Source: Oscillospiraceae bacterium (lineage in GTDB: Bacteria; Bacillota; Clostridia; Oscillospirales; Oscillospiraceae). Taken from it: DNA of 64,000 nucleotides. Shown in pieces: positions 7,387 through 15,927 of the stretch. Made by a program: the position numbers and the translations under genes. The stretch is taken from NCBI GenBank assembly GCA_021202845.1, contig JAJQCF010000022.1, positions 1 to 64,000 of the forward strand, given 5' to 3'. The notes beneath the pieces are model-generated. The model had not been told where the DNA came from. It was given only the letters and a program-made list of their open reading frames with translations, and ran no database searches. Numbering within the stretch: position 1 is the stretch's first letter; each line of letters begins with the position of its first letter.

Positions 7387-9283
7387 GGGGGGGGGTAAAG
7401 TTTTGGAGGGGAACGTATTGCCAAACATTGGGCGAGTTGTGTTGAGTGACTTTCTTGATTGAGTGCAACGCCCGTAAAAATTTTGTCTTAATGTATTTGA
7501 TTATAGCTTCCGCTTCTAAAGCACTACGCAGGTTTCCGATGTTAATAAACGTGTCTGTAGTCCCTTCACATGGATTTAGTAAAATCGGTGTCCCCAGTGC
7601 TTCACCATATGCCCCTGAACCGCTCGCTTCGGGAATTGCAACATTGTATGTATCAATATATGGATTATCTTGAACATATACCCTTTTTATATAACGAACC
7701 ACGCGCACGTTACGGCTTCGCCCTACCAGACTTATGTATTCTTCGCCCAGTGGCTTTTCGATAAGGAATGCATCCGATACCTTGTCTAACATATTTGATA
7801 CAATTTTATTTCCTGTTCCAGCTCCAAACTTTCCTGAAACGTCAGGGAAATCCTCAAAGAATTTGTCTGTATAACGATACAGGCCTTGTGAAGCCATTAT
7901 TGTATTTATGGAAAGTTCCTTTCGGCTACCAACTCTATCCTTTATGCCTCGCAAAGTATCATCCGTAACAAAAGTGCCGATTGCACCATATCGTTGATTG
8001 TTGTTATGAATAGTGATTGCAACGCCACCTTTAATTTCGGTGTTAGGGAATATTTTGCTTGCATCTGGCTCGTAGTAAAGAACCGATAAATGTTCATCAT
8101 TTAGCATTTTGGTGTTCCACAATTTAGGCGCTTGGCCTGCGTTAAAAAGAAATCGAGCCGGAGTGATTAGCTCAACAACATCTGCAATTTTATATGAAGC
8201 ATCCATGAAATGGTTGTAAACAGGATTGTTTCTATCCCCTTTATTTTCGACATCATCCTGATACGGCGGATTGCCGATTACAAAGTCAAACTTCATCTTC
8301 CGTCCGCTCCCTTCGTATGCCTTCAAAAACTCAAAGCTCTTAATTGTTCTCCAGTTAAATATCCTGCAATATGGCTGTGCGCCTTGCTTCGGCTCCTGCG
8401 GGCAGTCGAATATGGACATCTGCATATCTTCCTCCGGCGCTTTGCAGTAAGGGATGGTGCCGGTCAGCCCGTCCATTTGCCAGATGTTCCACGCAATAAT
8501 GTTGGCCGCTTTGCGGTACAGCTCGTCGGCGGGCCTGCGTTTCCAACGCCCGCGGTAATGCTCCTCGAACGTCATCAGGAGATTGACCCGCGCAATCAGC
8601 ACATTGTCGCCTTGGAACTCGTACCCGTAGACGGACTGGAAAGCGCGGAGCGTCCACTTCAGCCACTCTTTCTCGTCCGCGGCGTTCTCGTTCACTACAC
8701 GCAGCTTGCGGTCAAGAAGCCCTATGCGCTCGCCAATCGGGATGTTCTCACCGCTGGAGACATCATAGCGGCTCACCAAGTAGGGCGCCTCGCCGCAGGT
8801 AATCTCCAGCCGCCGCGCGTCCACGTAGTCCTGCCACTTTTTCGAGGGCAGGAAGCATACTTCCTCCTCGCTGTCGAACGGGTGGGGATTATCCGCGGAA
8901 AACCACCCTTCGTCGGCGGCGTCGTTCATGCGCTTGCAAATCCACAGCGGGGTAAAAACCTCCGCGTGCCGGCGCGTGCGCTCCGTCTGCTGTTCCAGTG
9001 CCTTGCGCGCGCGGTTTTTGATAACGCCGGAGTTTTCTCCCGTGATGAGCTCGGGCTTAATCTCCTTGTCCCGCTCGTATTCCGCGCCCAAGCCCTGATA
9101 AGCGTCCGTAGCCCAGATAATATTCTGCTTTGTGGTCTTGTCCAGCAAAAGCAGCTTCAGCAGCCCCATAGCGTGCAGCCGCAGTATTTCGTCTTGTATG
9201 CCTATTATCCTCGCCTCGCCCTTTTGAACCGGGTGTTCCCAAGAAGCGGGGATTGGTTTGCAGGATTGTGTACGTTCCTGCAA
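7373..9283 (-). CDS. Eco57I-type DNA adenine methyltransferase, C terminus frameshifted at a C tract
   Basis: 636 residues as read. An N-terminal region with Asn-Ile-Ile-Trp-Ala-Thr-Asp and Ala-Glu-Val-Phe-Thr-Pro is followed by a methylase motif I of the form Leu-Glu-Ile-Thr-Cys-Gly-Glu-Ala-Pro-Tyr-Leu. The catalytic Gly-Asn-Pro-Pro-Tyr of N6-adenine methylases lies at about residue 337, and a TaqI/Eco57I-like specificity region fills the last 250 residues. The protein should modify adenine in its target and, with the helicase-nuclease downstream, form a restriction-modification system. The TTG start at 9283 is the first in frame and is uncertain: no clear ribosome-binding site and no ATG. 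The 3-prime half (about 7440-8330) is clearly AT-richer than the 5-prime half. The frame breaks at nine Cs (7387-7395); eight Cs would give the full protein. Confidence 0.75.
   Translation of the reverse strand: MQERTQSCKPIPASWEHPVQKGEARIIGIQDEILRLHAMGLLKLLLLDKTTKQNIIWATDAYQGLGAEYERDKEIKPELITGENSGVIKNRARKALEQQTERTRRHAEVFTPLWICKRMNDAADEGWFSADNPHPFDSEEEVCFLPSKKWQDYVDARRLEITCGEAPYLVSRYDVSSGENIPIGERIGLLDRKLRVVNENAADEKEWLKWTLRAFQSVYGYEFQGDNVLIARVNLLMTFEEHYRGRWKRRPADELYRKAANIIAWNIWQMDGLTGTIPYCKAPEEDMQMSIFDCPQEPKQGAQPYCRIFNWRTIKSFEFLKAYEGSGRKMKFDFVIGNPPYQDDVENKGDRNNPVYNHFMDASYKIADVVELITPARFLFNAGQAPKLWNTKMLNDEHLSVLYYEPDASKIFPNTEIKGGVAITIHNNNQRYGAIGTFVTDDTLRGIKDRVGSRKELSINTIMASQGLYRYTDKFFEDFPDVSGKFGAGTGNKIVSNMLDKVSDAFLIEKPLGEEYISLVGRSRNVRVVRYIKRVYVQDNPYIDTYNVAIPEASGSGAYGEALGTPILLNPCEGTTDTFINIGNLRSALEAEAIIKYIKTKFLRALHSIKKVTQHNSPNVWQYVPLQNFTPPRLRH
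7387..7395 (-). repeat. Homopolymer tract of nine C (coding strand)
   Basis: Nine consecutive G on the plus strand, which is C9 in the methylase coding strand, near its 3-prime end. C8 or C11 restores the full-length frame that overlaps the next gene. It is either a slipped-strand phase-variation tract or an assembly/sequencing indel. Confidence 0.9.
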
Positions 9284-9310
9284 AATGCCCGCTTCATGTA
9301 TTTAACGCTT

Positions 9311-9339
9311 ATTTTAGCATATTACTTTTCAAATTTCAA
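9311..9339 (-). promoter_or_regulatory. sigma-A promoter for the methylase-helicase operon
   Basis: On the minus strand, TTGAAA (9339-9334), 17-base spacer, then an extended TGC plus TAAAAT (9316-9311). Transcription would start near 9304, about 20 bases before the first possible methylase start. Confidence 0.6.
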
Positions 9340-9492
9340 CAAAACATAACGCATTTTTTGCTTTCCATTTGTCTTTTTGCAAAAAGAAATACGTGAAATG
9401 CCATTGCCCTGAAAAGTACAACACTTCGCGGCGGCAGCCGGCGTCCGCCTAAAGATGCATTAAAATTTGTCGGCTTTTAAATTTTCGCGCTG

Positions 9493-9521
9493 TTGACTAA
9501 AACGGACAGGTGTGACATAAT
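9493..9521 (+). promoter_or_regulatory. sigma-A promoter for the HMA protein and peptidase
   Basis: TTGACT at 9493-9498 and CATAAT at 9516-9521 with a 17-base spacer, about 35 bases before the HMA gene start. Confidence 0.6.
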
Positions 9522-9555
9522 ATATTTTGCACTGATAATACGCAGCAGGAGGAAA

Positions 9556-9810
9556 ATGAACATGATAAAGACTACGGTTGAAGTAAAAGGCATGATGTGC
9601 GGTATGTGCGAGGCGCACGTGAACGACGCGGTGCGCAAGGCCTTTCCCAACATTAAAAAAGTGACGTCCAGCCACAGCAAAAACGAGACGGTTATAACAA
9701 GCGAAACGCAGCCCGACGCCGCCGAGCTCAAGAGCGTTATCGAGGCCACCGGCTACGAGGTGGGCGCGATTACAAGCGGGGAGGCGAAGAGAGGAATTTT
9801 CGGTAAATGA
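9556..9810 (+). CDS. Heavy-metal-associated (CopZ-like) domain protein
   Basis: 84 residues forming a single HMA ferredoxin-like fold. The metal site is Met-Met-Cys-Gly-Met-Cys near residues 13-18, the Cys-x-x-Cys that binds Cu(I) or a similar soft metal. Family members are cytosolic copper chaperones or solitary domains feeding a P-type ATPase; no ATPase gene is visible nearby. The frame is open 21 codons upstream, but AGGAGG sits three bases before the ATG at 9556, and the upstream part overlaps the promoter, so the shorter start is used. It overlaps the M3 peptidase start by four bases (ATGA), which implies coupling. Confidence 0.8.
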   Translation: MNMIKTTVEVKGMMCGMCEAHVNDAVRKAFPNIKKVTSSHSKNETVITSETQPDAAELKSVIEATGYEVGAITSGEAKRGIFGK

Positions 9811-11516
9811 GCCTGAAATTTTCCGAAATGCCCTACGAGCGGCCGGACGCGGAGGCGGCCAAACAGCGCCTATCCTCGCTGACGGAAGCGCTGAAGAGCG
9901 CCGAGAGCTACGAGGCGGCGCGCGAGGTGTTTCTGCAATGCGAAAAGGAGATGCGGCACATCTCCACCGCCTCCACGCTGGCCAGCATACGCCACAGCAT
10001 AGACACGCGCGACGAGTTCTACGACGGCGAGGAAAAGTTCTGGAACGCCGCGTGGCCGGAGTTGGAGGAGTACGTGCAGGAGTGGACGGCGGCCATGCTC
10101 GCCTCGCCATTCCGCGCGGACTTTGCCCAAGAGTACGGCGGGCTGATGTTCACGAACGCGGAAATCGCGCTGAAAACATTCTCGCCGGAGATAATTCCTG
10201 AATTGCAGCGCGAGAGCGACCTGACGCAGGAGTACGAAAAGCTCATCGCCTCGGCAAAAATACCGTTTGAGGGCGGGGAGTACACCATTTCCCAGCTCGC
10301 GCCGATGAAAAAGGACGCGGACGACGCGCGCCGTCTGGCGGCGTGGAAGGCCGAGGGGCAGTGGTACAAGCAGAATCAGCCGGCGCTGGACGGCATATAC
10401 GACGAGCTGGTACATTTGCGGGACAAAATGGGCCGCGCGCTGGGTTTTGACGGCTATACGCAGCTCGGCTACTACAGAATGTGCCGCAACTGCTACACGA
10501 AGTCCGACGTTGAGCGCTTCCGCGCCGCGGTGGTGAAGTACCTTGTGCCGCTGGCGGAGGGAATATACCGCGCGCAGGCGGAGCGGCTGGGCAAGAGCTG
10601 CCCCATGAGCTTTGCCGACTGCGCGCTGGAGTTCCGCTCCGGCAACCCCAAGCCCGCGGCCGACGCCGAGGGCATATTGAAGCACGCGCAGACGTTTTAC
10701 AACGAGCTTTCCTACGAGACGGGCGAGTTTTTTGACACCATGCTTGACCGCGGGCTGATGGACGTGCTGTCCACCGAGGGCAAGGCCGCGGGCGGCTACT
10801 GCACGAGCCTCGGGGATTACAGCGTACCGTTCATATTTGCCAACTTCAACGGCACGCAGGACGACGTTGAGGTCGTAACGCACGAGGCGGGGCACGCCTT
10901 TGCCAGCTGGATGAACCGCGGGCGCGTTCCCGCGGAGTACGAGTGGCCGACCTCCGAGGCCTGCGAGGTACACTCCATGTCTATGGAGTTTTTAAGCTGG
11001 CCGTGGGCGGAGGGCTTCTTCGGCGCGGACACGCGCAAGTTTTACTACAGCCACCTCGCCGGTGCGCTGACGTTCATTCCCTACGGCACAATGGTTGACC
11101 ACTTCCAGCACGAGGTTTACGCGCACCCCGACTATACGCCGCGCCGCCGCCACGAGCTTTGGCGGGAGCTGCTGGGCGTTTATATGCCGTGGCTGAAATT
11201 AGACGGGGACATACCGTTTTACGCCGAGGGCGAGGGCTGGCAGCGCCAGCTGCATATTTACTGCAACCCGTTTTACTACATTGACTACTGCCTTGCGCAG
11301 ACGGTGTCGTTGCAATTCTGGGCTATAAGCCAGAGCGACTTCGCCGCCGCGTGGCAAAAGTATATGGCGTACACGGCCCCCGGCGGCAGCATGACGTTCA
11401 CCGAGCTTCTGCAAAACGCCGGACTGGACAGCCCCTTTGACGAAAAGTGCCTGCGCACGGTCTGCGAGGCCGCGGAAAAGTGGCTGCGCGAGTTTGACAT
11501 GAGCGGCATAAGCTGA
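9807..11516 (+). CDS. M3-family oligoendopeptidase (PepF-like)
   Basis: 569 residues, cytosolic zinc metallopeptidase that degrades short peptides. The zincin motif His-Glu-Ala-Gly-His is at about residues 359-363 with a downstream Glu (Ser-Met-Glu-Phe-Leu-Ser-Trp) as the third ligand. The whole protein is the alpha-helical M3 fold of normal length for the PepF/M3B group, and no signal peptide is present. It is coupled to the HMA gene by a 4-base overlap and ends 33 bases before a strong terminator, so the two genes form one transcript. The link between metal handling and a peptidase is unexplained. Confidence 0.88.
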   Translation: MSLKFSEMPYERPDAEAAKQRLSSLTEALKSAESYEAAREVFLQCEKEMRHISTASTLASIRHSIDTRDEFYDGEEKFWNAAWPELEEYVQEWTAAMLASPFRADFAQEYGGLMFTNAEIALKTFSPEIIPELQRESDLTQEYEKLIASAKIPFEGGEYTISQLAPMKKDADDARRLAAWKAEGQWYKQNQPALDGIYDELVHLRDKMGRALGFDGYTQLGYYRMCRNCYTKSDVERFRAAVVKYLVPLAEGIYRAQAERLGKSCPMSFADCALEFRSGNPKPAADAEGILKHAQTFYNELSYETGEFFDTMLDRGLMDVLSTEGKAAGGYCTSLGDYSVPFIFANFNGTQDDVEVVTHEAGHAFASWMNRGRVPAEYEWPTSEACEVHSMSMEFLSWPWAEGFFGADTRKFYYSHLAGALTFIPYGTMVDHFQHEVYAHPDYTPRRRHELWRELLGVYMPWLKLDGDIPFYAEGEGWQRQLHIYCNPFYYIDYCLAQTVSLQFWAISQSDFAAAWQKYMAYTAPGGSMTFTELLQNAGLDSPFDEKCLRTVCEAAEKWLREFDMSGIS

Positions 11517-11549
11517 CTTTCGACCGAGGCAGCCGCCGCGTAAGGCGAA

Positions 11550-11595
11550 CGAGCCGGATAAGATTTTTGTCTTATCCGGCTCGTAATTTTATTTT
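11550..11595 (+). terminator. Rho-independent terminator after the peptidase
   Basis: Perfect 14-bp stem (11550-11563 with 11570-11583), 6-base loop, followed by TAATTTTATTTT. Confidence 0.85.
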
Positions 11596-11651
11596 GATGC
11601 AGATGAAAATTTGCGCAAAGCCGCACGGGGGCAGAGTTTACGGGCGCGCGG

Positions 11652-12845
11652 CTACCGCACGTTTTTCAGCGGAGAAAACAGCGCGTACGCTGCGGCAAAC
11701 ACTGCTAAAATCACCGCGCCTATGTAGAGCGGCATATAGAGCGAGTCGCCCGTAACCGCGCCGACCGCCTCCTCGAATATGCTGCTCAGGAACACTCCGA
11801 GGTTGAAAAGCGCCATCATAATCGCCGATACCATTGCTATGCGCTTTGGCGATATGGCAAGCCCTAAAATCATCATGCCGCTTGCCTGCGTCATGGAAAA
11901 GCCCACGCCGCCGACGAGGATTGCGGCGCACAGCAGCGGTATGTTCCGCGCAAGCCCGCAGCCGACGAGCCCCACGGCCATCAGCAGCAGGAAAACAGGC
12001 AGCGCCATATTGTTCAGCTTTGCGAAAAGCCGCGGGTAAATGAGCCCGCCGACCATGCAGCCGACGGAAAAGAACACTGCCACCGTGCCGGCAACGGCGG
12101 CGGAGTCGTTTATCTGCGAGCTGAGGAACGAACAGCCGATGAGCAGCGGCGCAATGAAAACGCCGGTGAACAGCATCATTATCCACATTTGATATATGGG
12201 AGCGGAGAGCTTTTCGCTCTTGTCGGAGGGGCGGCAGTCGGCTTCCGGCTTGGTGTCCTGCTCCGCGGGCTTGAAGTTCAGCCTTGCGCAGCCCGCCAGC
12301 ACTATCACAAAGGGAATTATCAGCAGCAGGTGGTTGAGGAAAACATAGTTCCAGCCGATGTCGGCCAAAAATCCGCCGATGAATTGCAGCACGCAGTTCA
12401 TGCCGAAGCCGAAGAACATACCCATGCCGAGAATGCGGGCGCGCCTTTCGGCGGGAATGAGCGCTGTCACCACGGTGTTTTCAAGGCTCTGCATACCGCC
12501 GAAGCCTATGCCAAACAAGCCGCGCAGGACTAAAAGCAGCGCGAAGCCGGTTGTGAAAAACGGTGCGACAGCCGAGAAAAGCTCCACAACCGCGCAGAAC
12601 AGGATAAGCGGCTTATAACCGATTTTCCGCCCCGCGATAAAGCTCAGAAGTATGCTGAAGGCGACGCTTGTGATGCAGGACACGGTTGCGACGTACATAC
12701 CCGAAGTGGACGTGAGAGCAAACGCGGAGGTTATTTTGGAAATCGCCGCGTCTATTGAACCGGGTATCTGACCCATGCAGAACACGGCGACGGCGGTCGC
12801 GGCCGCCAAACCGTAATCATTTTTTCGTTTCTGTGCCTTTGACAT
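11652..12845 (-). CDS. Major facilitator superfamily transporter
   Basis: 397 residues with about 12 hydrophobic helices in two halves, a central charged loop near residues 185-210 (Glu-Gln-Asp-Thr-Lys-Pro-Glu-Ala), and the MFS loop 2-3 signature in the form Gly-Arg-Lys-Ile-Gly-Tyr-Lys. Proton-driven export or uptake of a small molecule is likely; the substrate cannot be told. The frame opens 15 codons earlier, but AGGAAAGGAAC precedes the ATG at 12845, and the residues after it (Ser-Lys-Ala-Gln-Lys-Arg-Lys) are a typical cytosolic MFS start. A consensus promoter lies 130 bases upstream. It is a single-gene unit. Confidence 0.85.
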   Translation of the reverse strand: MSKAQKRKNDYGLAAATAVAVFCMGQIPGSIDAAISKITSAFALTSTSGMYVATVSCITSVAFSILLSFIAGRKIGYKPLILFCAVVELFSAVAPFFTTGFALLLVLRGLFGIGFGGMQSLENTVVTALIPAERRARILGMGMFFGFGMNCVLQFIGGFLADIGWNYVFLNHLLLIIPFVIVLAGCARLNFKPAEQDTKPEADCRPSDKSEKLSAPIYQMWIMMLFTGVFIAPLLIGCSFLSSQINDSAAVAGTVAVFFSVGCMVGGLIYPRLFAKLNNMALPVFLLLMAVGLVGCGLARNIPLLCAAILVGGVGFSMTQASGMMILGLAISPKRIAMVSAIMMALFNLGVFLSSIFEEAVGAVTGDSLYMPLYIGAVILAVFAAAYALFSPLKNVR

Positions 12846-12978
12846 TGTTTTTGTTCCTTTCCTTGTTAAAAAGCCGTGCCACGCACTCAAAAAAGCACGA
12901 CCAAAGCCGCATAAGCTGTTTCGTAACGAGCTGCATTGCGAGCCTTGTATCGTGCCTGACGCTTTTCAATTTTATTGT

Positions 12979-13007
12979 TTTATATCACTTAAATTTCAAA
13001 TTGTCAA
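12979..13007 (-). promoter_or_regulatory. sigma-A promoter for the MFS gene
   Basis: Minus strand TTGACA (13007-13002), 17-base spacer, TATAAA (12984-12979), in an AT-rich gap. The leader is about 125 bases long; no riboswitch pattern was recognised in it. Confidence 0.65.
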
Positions 13008-13087
13008 GTAAAAGATTGCATAAAACAATGATAATATGATATTGGCGGCTCCATGCGTGAAAGAGCATAATTTACATAATTATAAAC

Positions 13088-13145
13088 TATAAATACAGCA
13101 AAGCCTCCGAACGGGCGCGCAGGTAGGCGCGGGTTCGGAGGCTTT
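13088..13145 (-). terminator. Terminator of spoIVB
   Basis: Perfect 13-bp stem (13100-13112 with 13133-13145) with a GC-rich inner loop. On the minus strand it runs into GCTGTATTTATAG. The stem core AAAGCCTCCGA recurs in the terminator at 36793. Confidence 0.7.
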
Positions 13146-13155
13146 TGCGGCTGTG

Positions 13156-14175
13156 CTACGCCGCCTTGCCGCTCTCGTCCACGGCTGAGAGCATTTTGCC
13201 TATGGTTATGCCATAGCCGCGCGTGGGGTCGCTGACGAGCACGTGGGTCACGGCGCCGATGAGCTTGCCGCCCTGAATTATCGGGCTGCCGCTCATGCCC
13301 TGCACTATGCCGCCGGTGACGGCGAGCAGCGAGGGGTCGGTGACGTGCAGCATAAGTCCGCGCTCGCCGTTATCGTGGTAGATGCGCGTTATCTCCACCT
13401 CGAACTCCTCCACCTCGCCGCCGCGTACGTTTGCCAGCACCGTGGCGCTGCCGAGGGCGATTTCCTCGTCCGCGGCCACGGGCAGCGCGCCGCCGGTGAA
13501 GTCCTGCTCGGCAATGCCGAATATGCCGCAGAGGGTGTTGCTCTCCACGCTGGCTATGCTCTCGCCGTCAGGCGCGTGGCCGCAAAGCTCGCCCGGGGAA
13601 TTTTTCGCGCCCGGTATGACGGCCTCTATGCTGGTGGCGGACAGCGTGCCCGCGTCGAAGGCTATCAGCTCGTTTTCCTCGCTCACGCCGTGTCCCAGCG
13701 CGCCGTATACGCCGCTGTCGGGGTCGTAAAACGTGACGGTGCCGATGCCGTTCACGCCGTCGCGCAGCCAGAGGCCGAGACGGTAAGCGCCGTCGGCGCT
13801 GAGCGCGGGCGTCACGCTGAACAGTATGTCCTGCCCCTCGCGCGTTGCCAGAATTTCTACGCTCTCCCCGTCAAGCCCCGAAGCCGCCGTCAAAAAGTCC
13901 TCCGCCGTGGATATTGTCCTGCCGCCCAGCGAGCGTATCACGTCGCCTGCCTGCATACCCGCCGCCGCTGCGGGCGCCGCCGTGCCGTCCGCGCACTCGA
14001 CCTCGCCCACCTTGGCCACCGCCACGCCCTCGGTTGTCAGCCGGATACCCACGGCTCGGCCTACGGGCACCAGATAGTCCGCCTCCAGCGCAAGCGCACC
14101 CGTGCCGAGGCACAGCGCCGACGCCGCGCACGCCAGCCACACTCCGGCGCGCAGCAAAAATTTTGTTTTCTTCAT
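13156..14175 (-). CDS. spoIVB: SpoIVB stage IV sporulation serine peptidase
   Basis: 339 residues. A signal/anchor segment at 8-30 leads to a PDZ domain (about 45-125), then the S55 peptidase domain. Visible family motifs are Gly-Ile-Gly-Thr-Val-Thr-Phe-Tyr, Gly-Ala-Leu-Gly-His-Gly (catalytic His) and Gly-Met-Ser-Gly-Ser-Pro-Ile (catalytic Ser, about residue 293), followed by Thr-His-Val-Leu and Tyr-Gly-Ile-Thr. In Bacillus the forespore secretes SpoIVB, which cleaves SpoIVFA and so releases SpoIVFB from BofA inhibition. BofA is encoded 13 kb away here, so both ends of the sigma-K checkpoint are in the window. No spo0A follows, although the two genes are often adjacent in Clostridia. Confidence 0.92.
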   Translation of the reverse strand: MKKTKFLLRAGVWLACAASALCLGTGALALEADYLVPVGRAVGIRLTTEGVAVAKVGEVECADGTAAPAAAAGMQAGDVIRSLGGRTISTAEDFLTAASGLDGESVEILATREGQDILFSVTPALSADGAYRLGLWLRDGVNGIGTVTFYDPDSGVYGALGHGVSEENELIAFDAGTLSATSIEAVIPGAKNSPGELCGHAPDGESIASVESNTLCGIFGIAEQDFTGGALPVAADEEIALGSATVLANVRGGEVEEFEVEITRIYHDNGERGLMLHVTDPSLLAVTGGIVQGMSGSPIIQGGKLIGAVTHVLVSDPTRGYGITIGKMLSAVDESGKAA

Positions 14176-14464
14176 TCTCCGCTCTCCTGATGTTTTCTCT
14201 AAGGCTCCGCCGCCTCACTTTTTCATTATGTCTTTGCAGAGCCGAAAAACACCTTGCAAATGTTCTCTCAGCTGCCTGAAGCAAAAATTTTTTCGCCGCG
14301 GCGCGCTTTTTTAGCATTATGAAAATTTTTTCGAGCCGATGTACATATAATTTAAGGCAGTACCCGCGCCGCAGCGCGCCGTGCTGCTCATATCAAAAGC
14401 GCGGCTGAAGATAGGCGAGATAGGCGCAGCGCTTTTAACGCTTAAAAGGGTGGTAAATTTGGCG

Positions 14465-15760
14465 ATGAAAATTCTCAAAACAGGCAGCCGCGGGCCGCTG
14501 GTGCAGTTTTTGCAGCTTGCGCTGGAGCGCGCGGGCTATTACGGCGGCGGCACGGACGGCATCTTCGGCCCCGCTACGGCTCAGGCGGTGCGCGAGTTCC
14601 AAGGCGCGCAGGGACTGACCGCGGACGGCATAGCGGGCAGCGCGACGAACGCCGCGCTTTTTCCGTGGTACGCGGGATACTCCGCGCACACGGTAGAGGA
14701 GGGCGACACGTTCCACGCTTTGGCGCTAAGCGGCGGCACAACCGTGAGGGCGATAGAGACGGCGAACCCAGACATCGACCCGCTTAACCTGCAAATAGGC
14801 CAGACGGTTATTGTCCCGTTCGGCTTCGACGTTGTACCCACGACTATAGAATATTCCTCAACGCTCATAGCCTGCTGCTGCCGCGGTCTGGCGGCGAGGT
14901 ACCCGTTCATCACGCTGGGCGAGGCGGGGCGCAGCGTCATGGGCAAGCCGCTCTGGACGCTGGAAATGGGCAGCGGCGCGACGCGCGTGCTCTACAACGC
15001 CTCCCACCACGCCGACGAGTGGATAACAACGCCGGTGCTGCTGCGCTTTGCCGAGGAGCTGGCGCGCGCCTATGCTTTCGGCGACAAAATTTACGGCAAG
15101 AGCGCCGAGGCGCTGCTGGAGCGCTCTTCGCTCTGCCTTGTCCCCGCGGTTGACCCCGACGGCATAGACCTCGTGACCGGCGCGCTCGTCTCGGGCGCTT
15201 ACTACCAGCGCGCGCAGAGCATTGCCGCGGCCTACCCCGCAGTCTCGTTCCCCTCCGGCTGGAAGGCGAACATAGTCGGCACGGATTTGAATTTGCAGTA
15301 CCCCGCGGGCTGGGAAGAGGCGCGGGGCATAAAGTTCGCGCAGGGCTATGTCTCGCCCGCGCCGCGCGACTATGTGGGCTCGGAGCCGCTGTCCGCGCCG
15401 GAGAGCCGCGCCATGTACGAGCTGACACTATCTTATTCTCCCGCGCTGACGCTCAGTTATCACACGCAAGGGCGGGTTATTTATTGGAAATATCTCGACC
15501 GCGAGCCGCAGGGCGCGAAGGCGATAGCGGAGCTATTTTCCCGCGTGAGCGGCTACGCGGTCGAGGATACGCCTTATTCCTCCGGCTTCGCGGGCTACAA
15601 GGACTGGTTCATAGACCGCTTCGACCGCCCGGGTTATACGATAGAGGCCGGCTTGGGCGAAAATCCGCTGCCGCTCAGCGACTTCGACGCCATATACGCG
15701 GACAATCTGGGCATACTCACGCTCGGCCTGACCGCCGCCGCGGATGAAGCCGGCGAGTGA
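14465..15760 (+). CDS. M14-family gamma-D-glutamyl-meso-diaminopimelate endopeptidase (PG-binding, LysM)
   Basis: 431 residues. Order: peptidoglycan-binding domain 1 at about 5-65 (Gly-Ser-Arg-Gly-Pro-Leu-Val-Gln, Asp-Gly-Ile-Phe-Gly-Pro); a LysM domain at about 75-120 (His-Thr-Val-Glu-Glu-Gly-Asp-Thr, Gln-Ile-Gly-Gln); and an M14 zinc carboxypeptidase domain. Zinc ligands are His near 182 and Glu near 185 (His-Ala-Asp-Glu), plus a later His in Ser-Tyr-His-Thr-Gln; the catalytic Glu is in Tyr-Thr-Ile-Glu-Ala-Gly. It resembles the sporulation endopeptidase I group that cuts peptidoglycan stems. There is no signal peptide, so it may act inside the spore compartment. The start is at ATG 14465; 28 open codons upstream do not look like the family. 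Confidence 0.85.
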   Translation: MKILKTGSRGPLVQFLQLALERAGYYGGGTDGIFGPATAQAVREFQGAQGLTADGIAGSATNAALFPWYAGYSAHTVEEGDTFHALALSGGTTVRAIETANPDIDPLNLQIGQTVIVPFGFDVVPTTIEYSSTLIACCCRGLAARYPFITLGEAGRSVMGKPLWTLEMGSGATRVLYNASHHADEWITTPVLLRFAEELARAYAFGDKIYGKSAEALLERSSLCLVPAVDPDGIDLVTGALVSGAYYQRAQSIAAAYPAVSFPSGWKANIVGTDLNLQYPAGWEEARGIKFAQGYVSPAPRDYVGSEPLSAPESRAMYELTLSYSPALTLSYHTQGRVIYWKYLDREPQGAKAIAELFSRVSGYAVEDTPYSSGFAGYKDWFIDRFDRPGYTIEAGLGENPLPLSDFDAIYADNLGILTLGLTAAADEAGE

Positions 15761-15881
15761 GATATATGCAGGAATTGATGCGCAAAGTTGCAAAGCATGA
15801 ATAAATAATCCATAATTCTCGCGGTAACAGCGCTGAATATTTTACAACATGAATAAAAAATTGAATTATTAAAATTTAGAC

Positions 15882-15910
15882 TTGCATTTTGAAGCGGTAT
15901 ATATTATAAT
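15882..15910 (+). promoter_or_regulatory. Strong sigma-A promoter of the amino-acid ABC operon
   Basis: TTGCAT at 15882-15887 and TATAAT at 15905-15910, spacer 17, in a markedly AT-rich stretch. The transcription start is expected near 15917. The remaining part of the 295-base gap (15761-15880) holds nothing recognisable. Confidence 0.75.
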
Positions 15911-15927
15911 GTAGACAATGTAACAGG

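Noticed and set aside
9238-9297. A 29-codon frame starting with ATG at 9297 before the methylase
   Set aside because: It is in a different frame, stops after 29 codons, and resembles no known leader peptide; it may reflect uncertainty about the methylase start but is not supported as a gene.
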